From positions 26,632,008 through 26,696,007 of the forward strand of contig CM119264.1 of assembly GCA_051294375.1 (NCBI GenBank): DNA of 64,000 nucleotides. The letters run 5' to 3'. Below the pieces are notes generated by a model, which had not been told where the DNA came from, did no database searches, and was given only the letters and a program-made list of their open reading frames with translations. Position 1 is the stretch's first letter. Every line of letters begins with the position of its first letter. Below are positions 33,800 to 44,313 of the stretch, in pieces. The stretch is from Paraspadella gotoi (taxonomy: Eukaryota > Chaetognatha). A program made the translations under genes and the position numbers.

Positions 33800-34005
33800 A
33801 TTAACGTCAAAGGCTCCGTGACATATGACGCCAATCTTAACGTCAACAAGCGACATTCTTAACGTCACCCAGTGCCTTGACAAGGGACGCCAACCCTAAC
33901 GTCTCAAGGCGCCATTTTTTACGTCACACGGCGCCATTCTGAACGTCAAAAGGCGCCATTTTTTACGTCACACGGCGCCATTCTGAACGTCACAAGGCGC
34001 CCTCT
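33800..34005 (+). repeat. 44-bp array S2 with repeated ACGTCA and GGCGCCATT
   Basis: Two clear 44-bp units (AAGGCGCCATTTTTTACGTC, ACACGGCGCCATTCTGAACG, TCA..) follow several decayed ones. Within each unit a 22-bp half-unit (GGCGCCATT plus ACGTCA) is visible. ACGTCA or ACGTCT occurs about ten times. It shares the 44-bp period and the CRE half-site with array S1, 300 bp upstream, although the sequences otherwise differ. Confidence 0.8.
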
Positions 34006-34451
34006 TTCGGTCGTGACGCATTTGTTCTCGTTTTTTGGGGGAAAAAGGATTTCTAGGGATTTTGAGGCAGAAACAAGAAATTTGTTTTCTGTTGTGGGTT
34101 TTTTTTTGGGGGGGGGCGGTGCGGGCGAAAGGAAAAAACCCGTTGGATCAAAAGAATTTCTATCACAATCAGTATTTGGCGACAAAGGGAAAAAAAAGCG
34201 TTTTAATCAAATGAGTTTTTAAACTCTTTTTGAGAAAAGCGGAAAACGGATTTTTAAGTATTTTGCTCGACTTGTTTTAGATTACCATGCCATGCATTGG
34301 CTTGCGTCTCCTTTCTGTCCAAAGCCCTTTTTTATTTTGTTTTGGGAACCAAGCCATGTCTTCCAATGGCTTACCTTGCCCTGCCTTCTCTATCACTTCT
34401 CTCCGCCCAAGCTTTGTCTCGTTCCTCGTTCCATATTTTTTTTCCGAACTT

Positions 34452-34831
34452 CCAAATCCAATATAAATTCAAAATCCGAAATTCCTTATTCCCGAGATTC
34501 AAATTTAATATAAATCAAAATCTGAAATCCATTGTTCTCGAGATTCAAATTCAATATAAATCTAAATCCGATATACCTTATTCCCGAGATCCAAATCTAA
34601 TATAAAACTAAATCCAATATCCCTTATTCCCGAGATTCAAATCCAATATAAATCTAAATCCGAAATCCCTTATTCCCGAGATCCAAATCCAATATAAATT
34701 CAAAATCCGAAATCCCTTATTCCCGAGATCCAAATCCAATAGAAATCTAAATCCGAAATCCCTTATTCCCGAGAACCAAATCCAATATAAATCTAAATCC
34801 GAAATCCCTTATTCCCGAGATCCCTTATTCC
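34452..34831 (+). repeat. 47-bp satellite array S3, about eight units
   Basis: The unit AATCCAATATAAATCTAAAT, CCGAAATCCCTTATTCCCGA, GATCCAA is repeated about eight times with modest divergence; the 5' units are more diverged than the 3' ones. It ends with a partial duplicate of CCCTTATTCCCGA just before the left edge of the palindrome. One plus frame reads NSLFPRFKFNINQNLKS, another repeat artefact. Confidence 0.9.
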
Positions 34832-35516
34832 CGATCGCCAAATCTGGAGAGAAAAAAAACCATTAAACCTGAAAAGGTGGAATCTTCGAAAAAAGACCTT
34901 GGATGGATTGTGTGAACCGGAGAAGATTGTGTGAGCGGTGAGAGAGAAAAAAATCTCTGCGTGAAGCGAGACGGTTTTTCTTAACTAAAAGCGACTACTC
35001 ATTATTATTATTTATTATTATTATTTATTTTTTCATTTCTAATAACGACGACGTTACGATTTTCGTTTAGGACGAAATAATCACTGTGTGGTTTTTACGG
35101 CAACAGCAATTTTGGAGCGAGATTCCGGGGTCCTTCGCCGTCGATTCGCGGTGAGAGAACGAGCGTGAATAAAGAGTTTTATTATCGGACGGTAAATCGT
35201 TACATTTAACCTCTTTTATATATTTACATTTTAGGCTCTTTAAAATTTCACATTATTTGCCGTCCGGGAGAGATGAACCGTTTTCTAGGCTTGGGTGCTC
35301 GTGAGGGTAAATTTTTGAGCGAACAACGACAACAACTTCCTCTTTCCTTTATTAAATTTTAACTAAAAATTCGGAACTAGGCTAATGAATTTCGCAATTA
35401 AGCCAATTAAACGGCTACTAATTGGCTCAATGAGAAAAGTTTTACTCGCTCGGAAAGAAAAAGCCATGAAAAAAATATTGTAGGCGCTGGTGTAAACGTT
35501 TAATTTTTGCCCGATG

Positions 35517-35525
35517 TATAAATAG
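35517..35525 (+). promoter_or_regulatory. TATA box TATAAATAG
   Basis: Perfect match to the TATAWAWR core-promoter consensus, preserved in all three copies (mirrors at 52554-52562 and 57532-57540). About 30 bases downstream is a pyrimidine stretch (CAGCTTTTCTCTCTTTGCG) where transcription could start. It points toward the exon candidate at 39471 in the left arm. Whether it is used is unknown; no long ORF starts directly after it (the first ATG gives MAGK and a stop). Confidence 0.4.
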
Positions 35526-37054
35526 TAAATACGCTGGGGACGAGAGGCAGCTTTTCTCTCTTTGCGAGCGAGAAAAAAATGGCAGGAAAATAAATGAGGC
35601 TCCCTCGTCGCCAGAACAGACGCTCCGGGGCTGGGGTTGCGGGTGGGGGAGGGCTAGGGGTGGGGTTGGTTTTTGGTGAGGAAGGCTGTCTTTTGGGTGG
35701 GGTAAGTAAGAGAGCATAGCGGCTGCATGTTTTGGAGCGTGCGGCTGACGTTTGGGTGTAGACGTGTTTAAAAAGGGGGTGGAATACAGCGAAAACTGGT
35801 GAGAGCTGCGGTGAATGTTGAAGAAAAGCTGCTCCGTTCCGACTGGCCTGCGCAGTCGGCGGATGGGCGATGTCAAAATCCGAAGACAGAATTTAGAAAG
35901 ACATTTGATTTCGAGCTCTGGAAGGGGGCTTTGGTCGAGGGGGGGCGGGGGGAAGTGAGAGAATGAGGAGTTGGGTAAGATATTAAGAAACAGAGAAATC
36001 TGTTACCCGTCGGTCGGGTGATTTAAGGGTACGAAAACTCATATTCAAGATTCAAGACTCAAGACTCGAGTGGCTGCGCAGCTTCGGGTGAGAGATTTTT
36101 TTTTTTTGTTTCGCGCGCGAGCGATGATGTTGGGTTTCGAAATCTCAATTCGGATCGAGACGGAACGAAACGGACGGACGGACGGACGCGTTGGGATTTA
36201 GGAGAACGAGAAAGATGAGTTAAGGATCGTGAGAGGAGTTAAGTGAAAAAGTAATCATGAGGGAGAGAGGAGAGAGGGGAGTGAGAGAAAGAGGGAGAGA
36301 GGATTGGGAGAAAAAAAGAGACTCGAAGAAAACCGGATAGATAGGAAATAAAGATTAAAGAAAGAAATTGAAAAAAAAGAAGAAAGGAGAAAAAATTGAT
36401 AAAGAAAAAAAAGTGAATCCGTGAAAAAAAAGAAAAAAAAAAGAATTGATATGCAATTGAAAGAAAGCGAATTGAGAATGAATGAAATAAAAGGCCGAAA
36501 AAAAGTACATAGACGCATCAAAAGTAAGTAGAGAACTTATGTGAGGGAAGTGATTGAAAAAATATCAATGAGAGAGAAAGATCTCGAGGATAAAAGATTA
36601 AATGAAGGAGCGTTTGGATCCATTGTGAGTAAGAAAGGAAAGAAAGGAAAGCTGAGAAAGGAAGAAAAAATACGAAAAGAAAAAAAAAAGAGAGAAGAAG
36701 GAAAGATAAGTCTAGAGAGAAGAAGAAAGAAGTAAAGATAGGGAGGGAAATAAAGACTATCAAAAAGACCAAAAAGAGAAAACAATGAAAAGAGAAAGTC
36801 AAAAAGAGAAGTAAAGAACGTAAGAAAATAAAAAGATTATCGTAAAGTCGAAAAGAGAAGTAACGAGAGGAAGAAAAGAAAAACTCAAAAGTCAAAAAAG
36901 AGAAGTAAAGAGAGAGGAAGACGATCACAATGGCGTCGCGGTTGAAGATTAAGACTCGTGAAGTGAAACTGGAGAAACGTAAAAGGAGGCGACGAAAGTC
37001 GTAAATTCACATACGCGCGTCGAGAGTGAGGTCTCACATAACTGAGCGAGGAGG

Positions 37055-37178
37055 ACGTGAAACCAGGCGTCCTGGGTGAGAAAAACGCACGCAAAAGGAT
37101 TAGTGTGCAATTTTATGAAACCGGGCATCCTGGGTGTGCAAACGCACGCAAAAGGATTTGTGCGCAATTTTTATGAAA
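37055..37178 (+). repeat. Two-unit ~66-bp tandem repeat
   Basis: GAAACCAGGCGTCCTGGGTG, GAGAAAAACGCACGCAAAAGG, then GTGCAATTTTATG repeats as GAAACCGGGCATCCTGGGTG and so on. CAGGCGTCCTGGG is itself partly palindromic. Mirrors are at about 50925-51032 and 55910-56020. Confidence 0.7.
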
Positions 37179-37684
37179 AGAATTCTTGATGCGCTTCTAT
37201 GAAAATTTATGATCTAACATTAGTTTCATAACTTTTAAAATTTCAATTCGATAAAATTTATGTTTATGTTTTTTCTGAAAAATTTCTCACTGCAAAAAGT
37301 AGGATGTTCTTTGCCAAACGCAATAAGATGCGTTTCATCAGAATCGACTTTTCCTGGCGATGTATTCAATTTCCTGGTGAATAAACTTTGAAGTTTTATG
37401 AACAGTTGCAAAATTACTTGTTTCACTATTTTTTTTTTTTTATTTATTTCTTTAGATTAAAAATAACTATTAATTAGTTATTTGAAACTTACATAATTTC
37501 TTATATAAACTTAAATATAATTCTGTCTCCTCCTCCTCCTCCTCCAACTCCTCTTTTTTCTCTCCAGAGAAAAAAAGAAAGAAAAAAAAAAGAAGAAAAC
37601 GAAAACTGTCAGTCGCAAAAAAAAAAAGAAAAAAAAAAGAAAGAAAGATCGATATCCGCGTCTCTCATTTCTCTTTTCCAAACT

Positions 37685-38010
37685 CTTCCACTCCTTCTAT
37701 CACTCCTCTCCACTCCTTCTATCACTTCTCTTCACTCCTCCCATCACTCCTCTCCACTCCTTCTATCACTTCTCTTCACTCCTTCCTATCACTCCTCTCT
37801 ACTCCTTCTATCACTTCTCTTCACTCCTCCCATCTCTCCTCTCAACTCCTTCTATCACTTCTCTTTCACTCCTCCCATCACTCCTTTTCCACTCCTTCTA
37901 TCACTTCCCTCTTCACTCCTTTCATCACTCCTCTCCAACTCCTATCACTTCTCTCCACTCCTCCAATCACTCCTCTCCACTCCTCCCATCACTCCTTTTT
38001 TACTCCTCCA
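37685..38010 (-). repeat. 21-bp minisatellite GGAGTGAAGAGAAGTGATAGA, left copy
   Basis: About fifteen units alternating GGAGTGGAGAGGAGTGAT and GGAGTGAAGAGAAGTGAT with A/GGA variation (read on the minus strand), giving a 42-bp higher-order rhythm. The mirror at 50107-50413 is well kept; the third copy at 55094-55425 is garbled in its first third, which looks like raw read error. Confidence 0.85.
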
Positions 38011-38165
38011 CATTTCTCCTCACTCAACCAGATTTCACACCAATCTCTCATCATTCGTTATTTTCACTGGTAATGTTCTTATCACTTTCCTTACATGAAT
38101 CACATGCATCTCTTTCCTCTCTCCTCACACCAATTCGAATCACTCCTCTCAAATTTTCCATTCAA

Positions 38166-38236
<71 letters not shown>

Positions 38237-38373
38237 CCACTTCTTCAATTACAGTTCGCTTTTCCTATCCTCTTTTTTTTCTTTCTTTCTCTCGAAAATC
38301 AAAAAAAAAAAAAAAAATCTTAAAAAAACTCACACGTCCCGTCCGATAGAGCTCGCGGCACAGAGCCTTAAAC

Positions 38374-38440
38374 CCTTTCCCTTACCCCCGTACCCCCGTA
38401 CCCCAGTCCCCCCTCCGCCCCTCACCCCCTCACCCCCCAC
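38374..38440 (-). other. G-quadruplex-prone tract (minus strand), left copy
   Basis: Repeated CCCC/CCCCC runs (CCCCCGTACCCCCGTACCCC, then CCCCTCACCCCC) give at least eight G-runs on the minus strand. Copies are at 49680-49733 and 54653-54712 on the plus strand. It is preserved in all three copies of segment A. Confidence 0.6.
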
Positions 38441-38689
38441 GGACCCTCAAACGCCGCCACTTATTCGGGAATCGGAGAATGGAAAAAAAAGAGAAAGGCA
38501 GATTGTGTACCGAGAGCCCTAAATGGAAAGGATGGAACTTGGTGGGGAAAACGCCCGCAGTTATTCAACGTCAAATGCCCTGGGTAAGTTAAATCCGAGA
38601 GGGGGGGGCAGTGGGTGGGAGAGTAGGTGGTAGTGAATGGAAAGAGGAATGAGACATTAAGATGGTATGTTTGAAATTGGTAGAAGCAA

Positions 38690-38806
38690 TAATAAGCTCA
38701 GTTGTCAGTTTGCCCCTGATTTTTAAAACTGGAATATGGTGGTCTAGGGCCTCCATTCCTCTTACAATATACTATTAACATAGCCAGGGACCCTGCAAGC
38801 TGCTAG
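38690..38806 (-). pseudogene. Diverged gene-like fragment related to 42643-42745
   Basis: This stretch aligns with 42580-42745: AATAAGCT, TTGCCCCTGA, GGTGGT, GGCCTCCAT, TACAA, ACATAGCAGG and CCCTGCAAGCT in the same order. On the minus strand, the third copy (54300 onward, plus) reads SLQGPAMLIVYCKRNGGPRPPYPV then stop. The other locus reads SLQGPAMSLSCMSDGGLKPP with one codon missing. In-frame spacing suggests an old duplicated coding or transposon fragment, but the opposite strand also shows similarity (IAGPCKL), so the strand is unresolved. Copies are at 49327-49425 and 54300-54400. Confidence 0.35.
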
Positions 38807-39470
38807 CAATCTCCGTCTATACGTGAATTTTTTATGGTGACAAGAGGTGCGGGGTCGGGAGAGGAGCGAGGGCTCTAAGGGGCGGAAGGGCCCGAAAAGG
38901 GGTAGGGGCGAAAGTCGTCGGAGTATGGATTCCGTTATGAGATAAGCGATCATTTGGATATTTAGGTCACGGTACAAAGAGTTGGGCCATTAGCGAATAA
39001 AGGGGAGCTAAAACGATTTTTTAGAATCAGGACCGAGAAGGGGGGCATAGCGTGTGAGATGGGAAGTTCGAAATCGCGGGAGAAAATCTCTGGGTGAATG
39101 TTTTTTTTAGACACGATATTCTTAGTTTGCTATTTCTTTATTTTCTTTAGTTTTTATTTTGACGGTTTATTTTAATATTTTTACTAACTAATAAACTATA
39201 AACAAAGAAGTTATAATTTACGTTGTTCTACATTATTACATTATTTTATTAATAAATAGTTATCAAAAATTAAAATATTTTTTAAAGAAACGCATCAAAG
39301 TTCCATAACATTGTAAACCTATCGAAGATATTTCAGAGACCCAGGAGTTGTGTGAAACGGTCGTAAAAAACAAGTGAGTGAACAACTCTAAATTCTTTTA
39401 AAATTCTGTGATAAACTGAAAGATTTTAAAGAGAAAAAGAAAAAAAAAGATTAAGAAGAAAAAAAACACG

Positions 39471-39955
39471 AATCTTAATCTACGTTTGTTGGAGTCGATT
39501 TATCGGCAGACGCGTTTGGAAAGTCGCCAACTGAGAAACGTGGAATTGTGGGAAAACCAATAAAGTGGAAAATTGTTTAGGGCGGCGGGACGAAGATGGG
39601 CGCCGGCGCCGGATATGGCACGGGAGGACGGGATCGTCGATGGCACGGAAGATGGAGCAGCAAGATGGCGCGGACTCAAGACGGTGCTGTACAGGCAGAG
39701 AATGGAACGGCGGAAAAACCCGCATTCGCCGCCGCACCAAAACCATCATCACAGGCTCCGCCAAAAACCAACGCCACAGGCTTCGTTTGCACATTCGCCA
39801 TGTCCACAGCCCTCACCACAGCCCTCACCGCAGGCATTCGCCACAGCATTCGCCACAGCCTTCTCCAGATGGATGCCTTTAACGCCTCGGAATATTGGAA
39901 AGATCTGTCAACCTCGTTTTCGAAGGAAAATCGTTTCTTCCGAGTAGAACCATAA
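39471..39955 (+). CDS. Three-copy candidate terminal exon, left copy (indels present)
   Basis: No copy is open throughout, but aligning it with 48200-48666 and 53188-53646 and taking majority bases gives a nearly continuous frame of about 154 codons. It reads NLNLRFVGVDLSADAFESRQ, LRNVNCGKTNKVEIVRAADE, an acidic Gly/Ala/Asp segment (GYGTGDGIVDGTEDGAADGA), VQAENGTAEKPAFAAAP, a His/Arg/Ser segment, then LLQMDAFNASEYWKDLSTSF and a stop. Each copy's departures are single-base indels at different places. One step is ambiguous: GATGGGCGCC in two copies, GATGGCGCC in the third, which decides whether the first ~42 codons join in frame or the ATG at GATGGG starts the protein. This copy ends RFFRVEP* (39953-39955), whereas the other two give KEIVSSE*. 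No Met is seen upstream, so it may be a last exon. Family not recognised. Confidence 0.4.
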
Positions 39956-40014
39956 AAGGAAAGTCGCGGAAGTGGGGGGGAGAGGGGGAGAGAGGGGAGG
40001 GAGAGGGAGGGAGG

Positions 40015-40045
<31 letters not shown>

Positions 40046-40860
40046 AGGGAGAGGGAGAGAGAGAGAAGAGAGAGAGAGAAAGAGAGACTGAAAGAAAAAT
40101 AAAAAAAAGAAAAATAAAGAAAAAAAAAGAATAAAAGAAAGAAAGAAAGAAAAAAAAGAAAAGAGAGAGAGAGAATCGAGTCCGTATATGCGGCCCACCA
40201 CGCTTAAGAGCGGACCGAAACCGTTTCGTACAGAAAGACCCGCGAAAAAAAAAAGCCTCATGAATAAAAAATCCTCGTTTACGCTTTTTTTTCTTTTTCT
40301 ACTTTTTTTTCTTCTTTTTTTTTCCTTTCTTGAAATCATAGAAATCACAACCGACCCACTCCAGAGTCACTTGACCCTTTCAACTGCTCACTCACCACTC
40401 GGTCTTGACCCTTTTTGCTGCCGAGTGTCCACTCCAACAAACTTTAAAAACCCTTACCTGCCCAGTGCCCACTTTCCCAATCACTCTCCTATCGCCGGTT
40501 TCACTTACCAATCGTTTTCATTAGATTCTCTCTCCATTCGCTTAACCTTTCCCTTTTTCCCCTCTCCCTCACATAACCCCCGTATTCGCCACCCCACCCC
40601 CTCCTTTTTACCCCCTTATCCCATCATTTCCGGAATTCGCAATGCTGACTTCTATCCCTCAACCCCCCCCCCCACCGCCCCCGTATGCAACTGAAAAAGG
40701 GGCGGATGACCGGATGTGGGGGAGCAAAATGACCGGAGGAGGGCGGCCAAAGAATCAAGGACGACGATGTCGTTGGGAGGACGACGGACGAACGACGACG
40801 ACGACGATTTATGATGACAATCTCAATGATGACGACGAAGCGTCTTAATCGATGATTAAT

Positions 40861-41104
40861 ATGTTTAAATCTTGTCATTTCGATGACAATGACAATAACG
40901 GGGATATTGATGACAATGAACTACTTTTGTCGATTACCGGACGACTGCAACGACAATAGGATGATGATCATTACATCGAAAAGGAAAGACAAAAACGACG
41001 AAGACGAACGCGACGAAGATCGTAACGTTTTTTGGGTTCAGAGTGGAGACCTAGAGGTATTGGATGTCACGGGGTTTAAGGAATTTTACTTTCACCTGGT
41101 TTGA
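40861..41104 (+). CDS. Candidate 80-codon exon, composite of two copies
   Basis: In this copy the last part of the frame reads MIITSKRKDKNDEDERDEDR, NVFWVQSGDLEVLDVTGFKE, FYFHLV and a stop. The mirrored copy (about 47091-47313) keeps the upstream part in the same frame (DIDDNDYFVDYRRLQRHRMM) but has one T fewer at GTTTTTTGGG, which breaks the end. Combining them gives a frame from ATGTTTAAATCTTGTCATTT to the TGA at 41102-41104. Part of the acidic composition comes from GAC/GAT triplets, so chance is a real alternative. No family recognised. Confidence 0.25.
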
Positions 41105-42642
41105 AATACAATAAAAATTCAATTAAAACAAAGGCACTAACGTTTAAAATGGGAATCATTAATAAAATGTTTATGAACTATAAAAAAATAACGTTTAAGA
41201 ACGTTTCATAATTTTAAGGGGAAGCTGAAGCGAATGTAATATAATAATAATCGAAAATTTCCTGGATTCGTCACAATTGATCGACGCTTCAGCTGTGATT
41301 CTCACTTAAAAATCATCATCTTCCACGTTGATATTCGGTGAAAGCGCTTTCATCCTTCCTGAATTCTCAATGAGTCCGATTTTCAACGCTATTAGTTCGA
41401 AATCCTAAGCTGGAGGTGAATAATTTAAAAAAAAATATGACGGGAAAAACTATAATATGCAAATTATATTAAAGGAATTTTTATTCTGCGTCTCCTCGCG
41501 TCAGCCCTCATACTTTGACGTTAAAGCTGGTCGAAACCACGAATGCGATGATAAATTGCGGACGACGACGACGACGACGACGGACGACGACGACCGTGAA
41601 CAACGACCCATGTTAATCACGAAAGCCATCTATCCTCCACATCTGAACAGATGCAAAGATACCGACTATAAAAATCGCTGGGGACGACGACGCCAACAAC
41701 GACGACCCAAATTGACGACGACGGGGATGCGTTTGACCAAGATAGAAAGTCTCCCATTTTGTATGTGAGGAGCAGAGGGGCAGATGATATGAAATATTCA
41801 ATTAACCTCAAAACAATAATATAATTTTTATAAACAAAAAAATGTTTTCTTAGACGTTCTTTTAAACGTCATCACGGAATACATTGAGAATATTTATATT
41901 TTACTTATAATATCATTAAGGAATTACTAATAAATGCAAAAAAAAATATTCGTTAATAATTTTTTTTCTCATTATTACACTGGATGATAGCATAGAAATG
42001 TATGCTTGAAATATTGACAAAAAAAAAAAAATTGCATTTATGCATTTATGTAATCCTTTAATGAAAATGTGTTTAGTATAACGTCGCAAGTATTGCAACC
42101 GTCAATCCCGTCATCGTCATCGTCCGTCGTCGCCCTTTGTCATTGCCATTTTTGTCCGTTTGTCATCATCATCATCATCATCATCGTCGTCATCATCATC
42201 ATCTTCGTCGTCGTTGTCGTCGTCGTCCGTCGTTGTTGTCGTCGTCGATAATTTTCAATTTCTCTTTTGTTTCGTCTCCGTTGTTCGAAAGCAACGAAGC
42301 AGAAATTCGATTCCCAGTTTTCTTCCTTATTTGGTTCCGCCAATTCATATATTAATGACCCTTTTAATTGTTTTATATTTTATTTATTAATGACCCTTTT
42401 TAATTGTTTCATCTCTCATTAAAACTTTTTCTCCTTTTTATCATCAATTATGGATGCGACGGGGAAATGAAGATTCTCGAAGCGAAGAAAAACCAAAAGC
42501 GAAACACAAACAGATTTTCAGTAAAACATGTGAACAAATAAAAATGAAAAAACATATTTTAATTTTATTTTTTTTTTATAGTATGAAATTGGTACAACCC
42601 AATATAAAAAAATTATCCATTCATTTAATAAATAAGCTATCT

Positions 42643-42866
42643 TGCCCCTGACTTTGGAACAGGCTTTGGTGGTTTTAAGGCCTCCATCACTCATACAAGA
42701 TAATGACATAGCAGGTCCCTGCAAGCTTTCAATCAAGACTCTCTCACAGTCTCGTTTATTCACTCCAGAGTACTTGGCTTCCCTATCAATGAAGTGGTAT
42801 AATATTTTCAAAGAATGTTTTCAATTGTATGAAAAGACCACTCCCTTAGGGGAATACTTATTGTAA
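42643..42866 (+). CDS. Candidate terminal exon ending PLGEYLL
   Basis: A possible splice acceptor, CTGACTTTGGAACAG|G, precedes a frame reading ALVVLRPPSLIQDNDIAGPC, KLSIKTLSQSRLFTPEYLAS, LSMKWYNIFKECFQLYEKTT, PLGEYLL and TAA. The composition is that of an ordinary globular protein. The mirror (about 45215-45470, minus) has indels and an 11-base insertion near the end. The minus strand of the same stretch is also open (GVNKRDCERVLIESLQGPAM), and the diverged relative at 38690-38806 does not settle the strand. The Tc1-like element inserted 60 bp further downstream in this arm. Confidence 0.3.
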
Positions 42867-42928
42867 CTCCGCACTAGTATATTCTTTTTTATATTTAATA
42901 ATACTCGCCTTTTTTCTAGAAACATTTA

Positions 42929-43561
42929 CTATCTAGGAAAAAAAGTTAGAAAACATTTTTTTTTAAAAGTTCATTTATTCAATAAAATATACCAAAAACA
43001 TGGGTAAAAACATTCTCAATATTTGGTATGCCCTCCCTCGGCATCGACCACTGCCTGCATTCGTCTGGGCATGCTCTCGTAAAGCGAATTGAGGTACGAA
43101 GGTGAAATGTATCGCCGTAAAAAAAATTTTGCAATGGTGGAACGAGGGATTCCAAGTCTATTTGCTGATGAATTGTTTGCGTCTTTCCCTCTTTTTCTCA
43201 GAGCTTACAATTGCACCTTTATGAAACCAAAGAGAGGGGCTGTTCTATTCGGCATAAACCAAATTTAAAAAAAATGAAAAAAAATAACTAACTCAATTTG
43301 AAATAGAAACAAATTAACTCAATACCAAGAATTGTGGAAAACTAAAGGCGATTTTTTTCCGCCATTTTTCACTTGAGGTAGCAATCTTATTTTTGCCTCT
43401 AACTTTCTATACGGTTGGATCTATGAAAAAAAATGGAAGGAAGCAAACTGAAAGAAAAATTTAGTGTAGAATCTGAAAACATCCTGATTTTTTAAAAATC
43501 GAGCAAGTTTTCGAGTAGATATCCTCAATTAAAAATGTTTTCTAACTTTTTTCCTGGATAG
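42929..43561 (-). mobile_element. Internally deleted Tc1-like transposon, 633 bp
   Basis: It is bounded by ~31-bp terminal inverted repeats (CTATCTAGGAAAAAAAGTTA at the left, CTATCCAGGAAAAAAGTTAG read inward from the right; one mismatch and one length change) and by a TA duplication (42927-42928, 43562-43563). The mirrored right arm has the uninterrupted site (AAACATTAGAAAG near 45170), proving insertion in one copy. TA target and transposase remnant place it in the Tc1/mariner group. At 633 bp it is less than half a normal element and non-autonomous. The remnant runs on the minus strand, and the rest is AT-rich with no other coding signal. Confidence 0.92.
43016..43204 (-). pseudogene. Tc1-type transposase remnant: HTH end fused to C-terminus
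   Basis: The minus-strand frame between stops at about 43205 and 43016 reads ALRKRGKDANNSSANRLGIP, RSTIAKFF, then LRRYISPSYLNSLYESMPRR and MQAVVDAEGGHTKY. RLGIPRSTIAKF resembles the N-terminal helix-turn-helix of Tc1-family transposases. The end resembles their usual C-terminus (YESMPRR.QAV.DA.GGHTKY). The whole catalytic DDE domain is missing, so the two ends have been joined in frame by an internal deletion. There is no initiator Met upstream. It cannot be an active transposase; a DNA-binding peptide is conceivable but untested. Confidence 0.8.
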
Positions 43562-43990
43562 TAGAAAGAAAATAAACCGGCTTAGTTTCTCCCATTGCTC
43601 TTTTTTTTTTTTGCAGTATTTTCTTGCCTTCCAAATTCTCCCCATCGCGGATTGTTATTTTCGTCAGGTCGCTAACCTTAGAACAAACAAAACTCTCACT
43701 GAAACTAAGGACGCGGTGATTTCGAACTGTGGAAAATGGGAGGGGGGTTAAAGTCTGCTTTTACTTTTCGATATATCGACGTCGATCGTGGAATTAATGG
43801 CAGGTTTCATTCTTCATATATGTTTAATAATCATATCATTTTATACTAGAGACGGACCGACTGAACAACCGACCAAAAATCCTTTTTCCCTTTCGCGTCA
43901 CGAATTTTGCTTTTTTCCATTTTTTAACAACGAAAAATTGTCTAGACTTTTTTGGTCCGAAGAATTTTCGCTTGCTTTTCTTCGTCTCTG

Positions 43991-44109
<119 letters not shown>

Positions 44110-44313
44110 ATTTTTGACACCTTTTAAAGTGGCTTTTGGAAAGAAAAAAGAATTTTCCATTTTATAATTTTGAAATTTATGAAATTTGAAAACTAAAAAA
44201 TAGAAATTGCTTGAGAAAAAAAAAATAAAATGTTTTGGGAAAACAAATTAAAAAAAAAAAATCGATTTTAGTTTCTTATTTTTTTTTTCATTTTCAAAAA
44301 AAAAAAAAAAAAA

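Larger units (their letters stand above)
34887..39955 (+). repeat. Palindrome left arm, segment A
   Basis: Reverse complement of 48186-53172, and again of 53173-58131. The edge at about 34887 starts AAAAGACCTTGGATGGATTG; the mirror CAATCCATCCAAGGTCTT is at about 53154-53171. Differences are mostly one-base homopolymer or indel changes. Contents in left-arm order: a TAA/TTA microsatellite (35000-35035), a TATA box (35517), purine-rich sequence (36240-36920), two ~66-bp units (37055-37178), a 21-bp minisatellite (37685-38010), a CT block (38165-38232), C-runs able to form a G-quadruplex on the minus strand (38374-38440), a diverged gene-like fragment (38690-38806) and the three-copy exon at the end. 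Confidence 0.92.

Noticed and set aside
33564-33821. Poly-Ile ORF
   Set aside because: Direct translation of the TTA microsatellite.
35442-35876. 144-codon minus ORF in segment A (MTSPIRRLRRPVG...)
   Set aside because: It is Pro/His/Ser-rich; the three copies do not keep one frame, and a TATA box on the other strand lies within it.
36929-36997. MASRLKIKTREVKLEKRKRRRRKS small ORF in the left arm
   Set aside because: Both right-arm copies read CGCGGTGAAG, placing a stop after four codons; only the left copy has the extra T.
40188-40694. 168-codon plus ORF
   Set aside because: Ser/Pro/Phe-rich through pyrimidine tracts and broken in the mirrored copy. The short stretch after it (40861-41104) is the better candidate.
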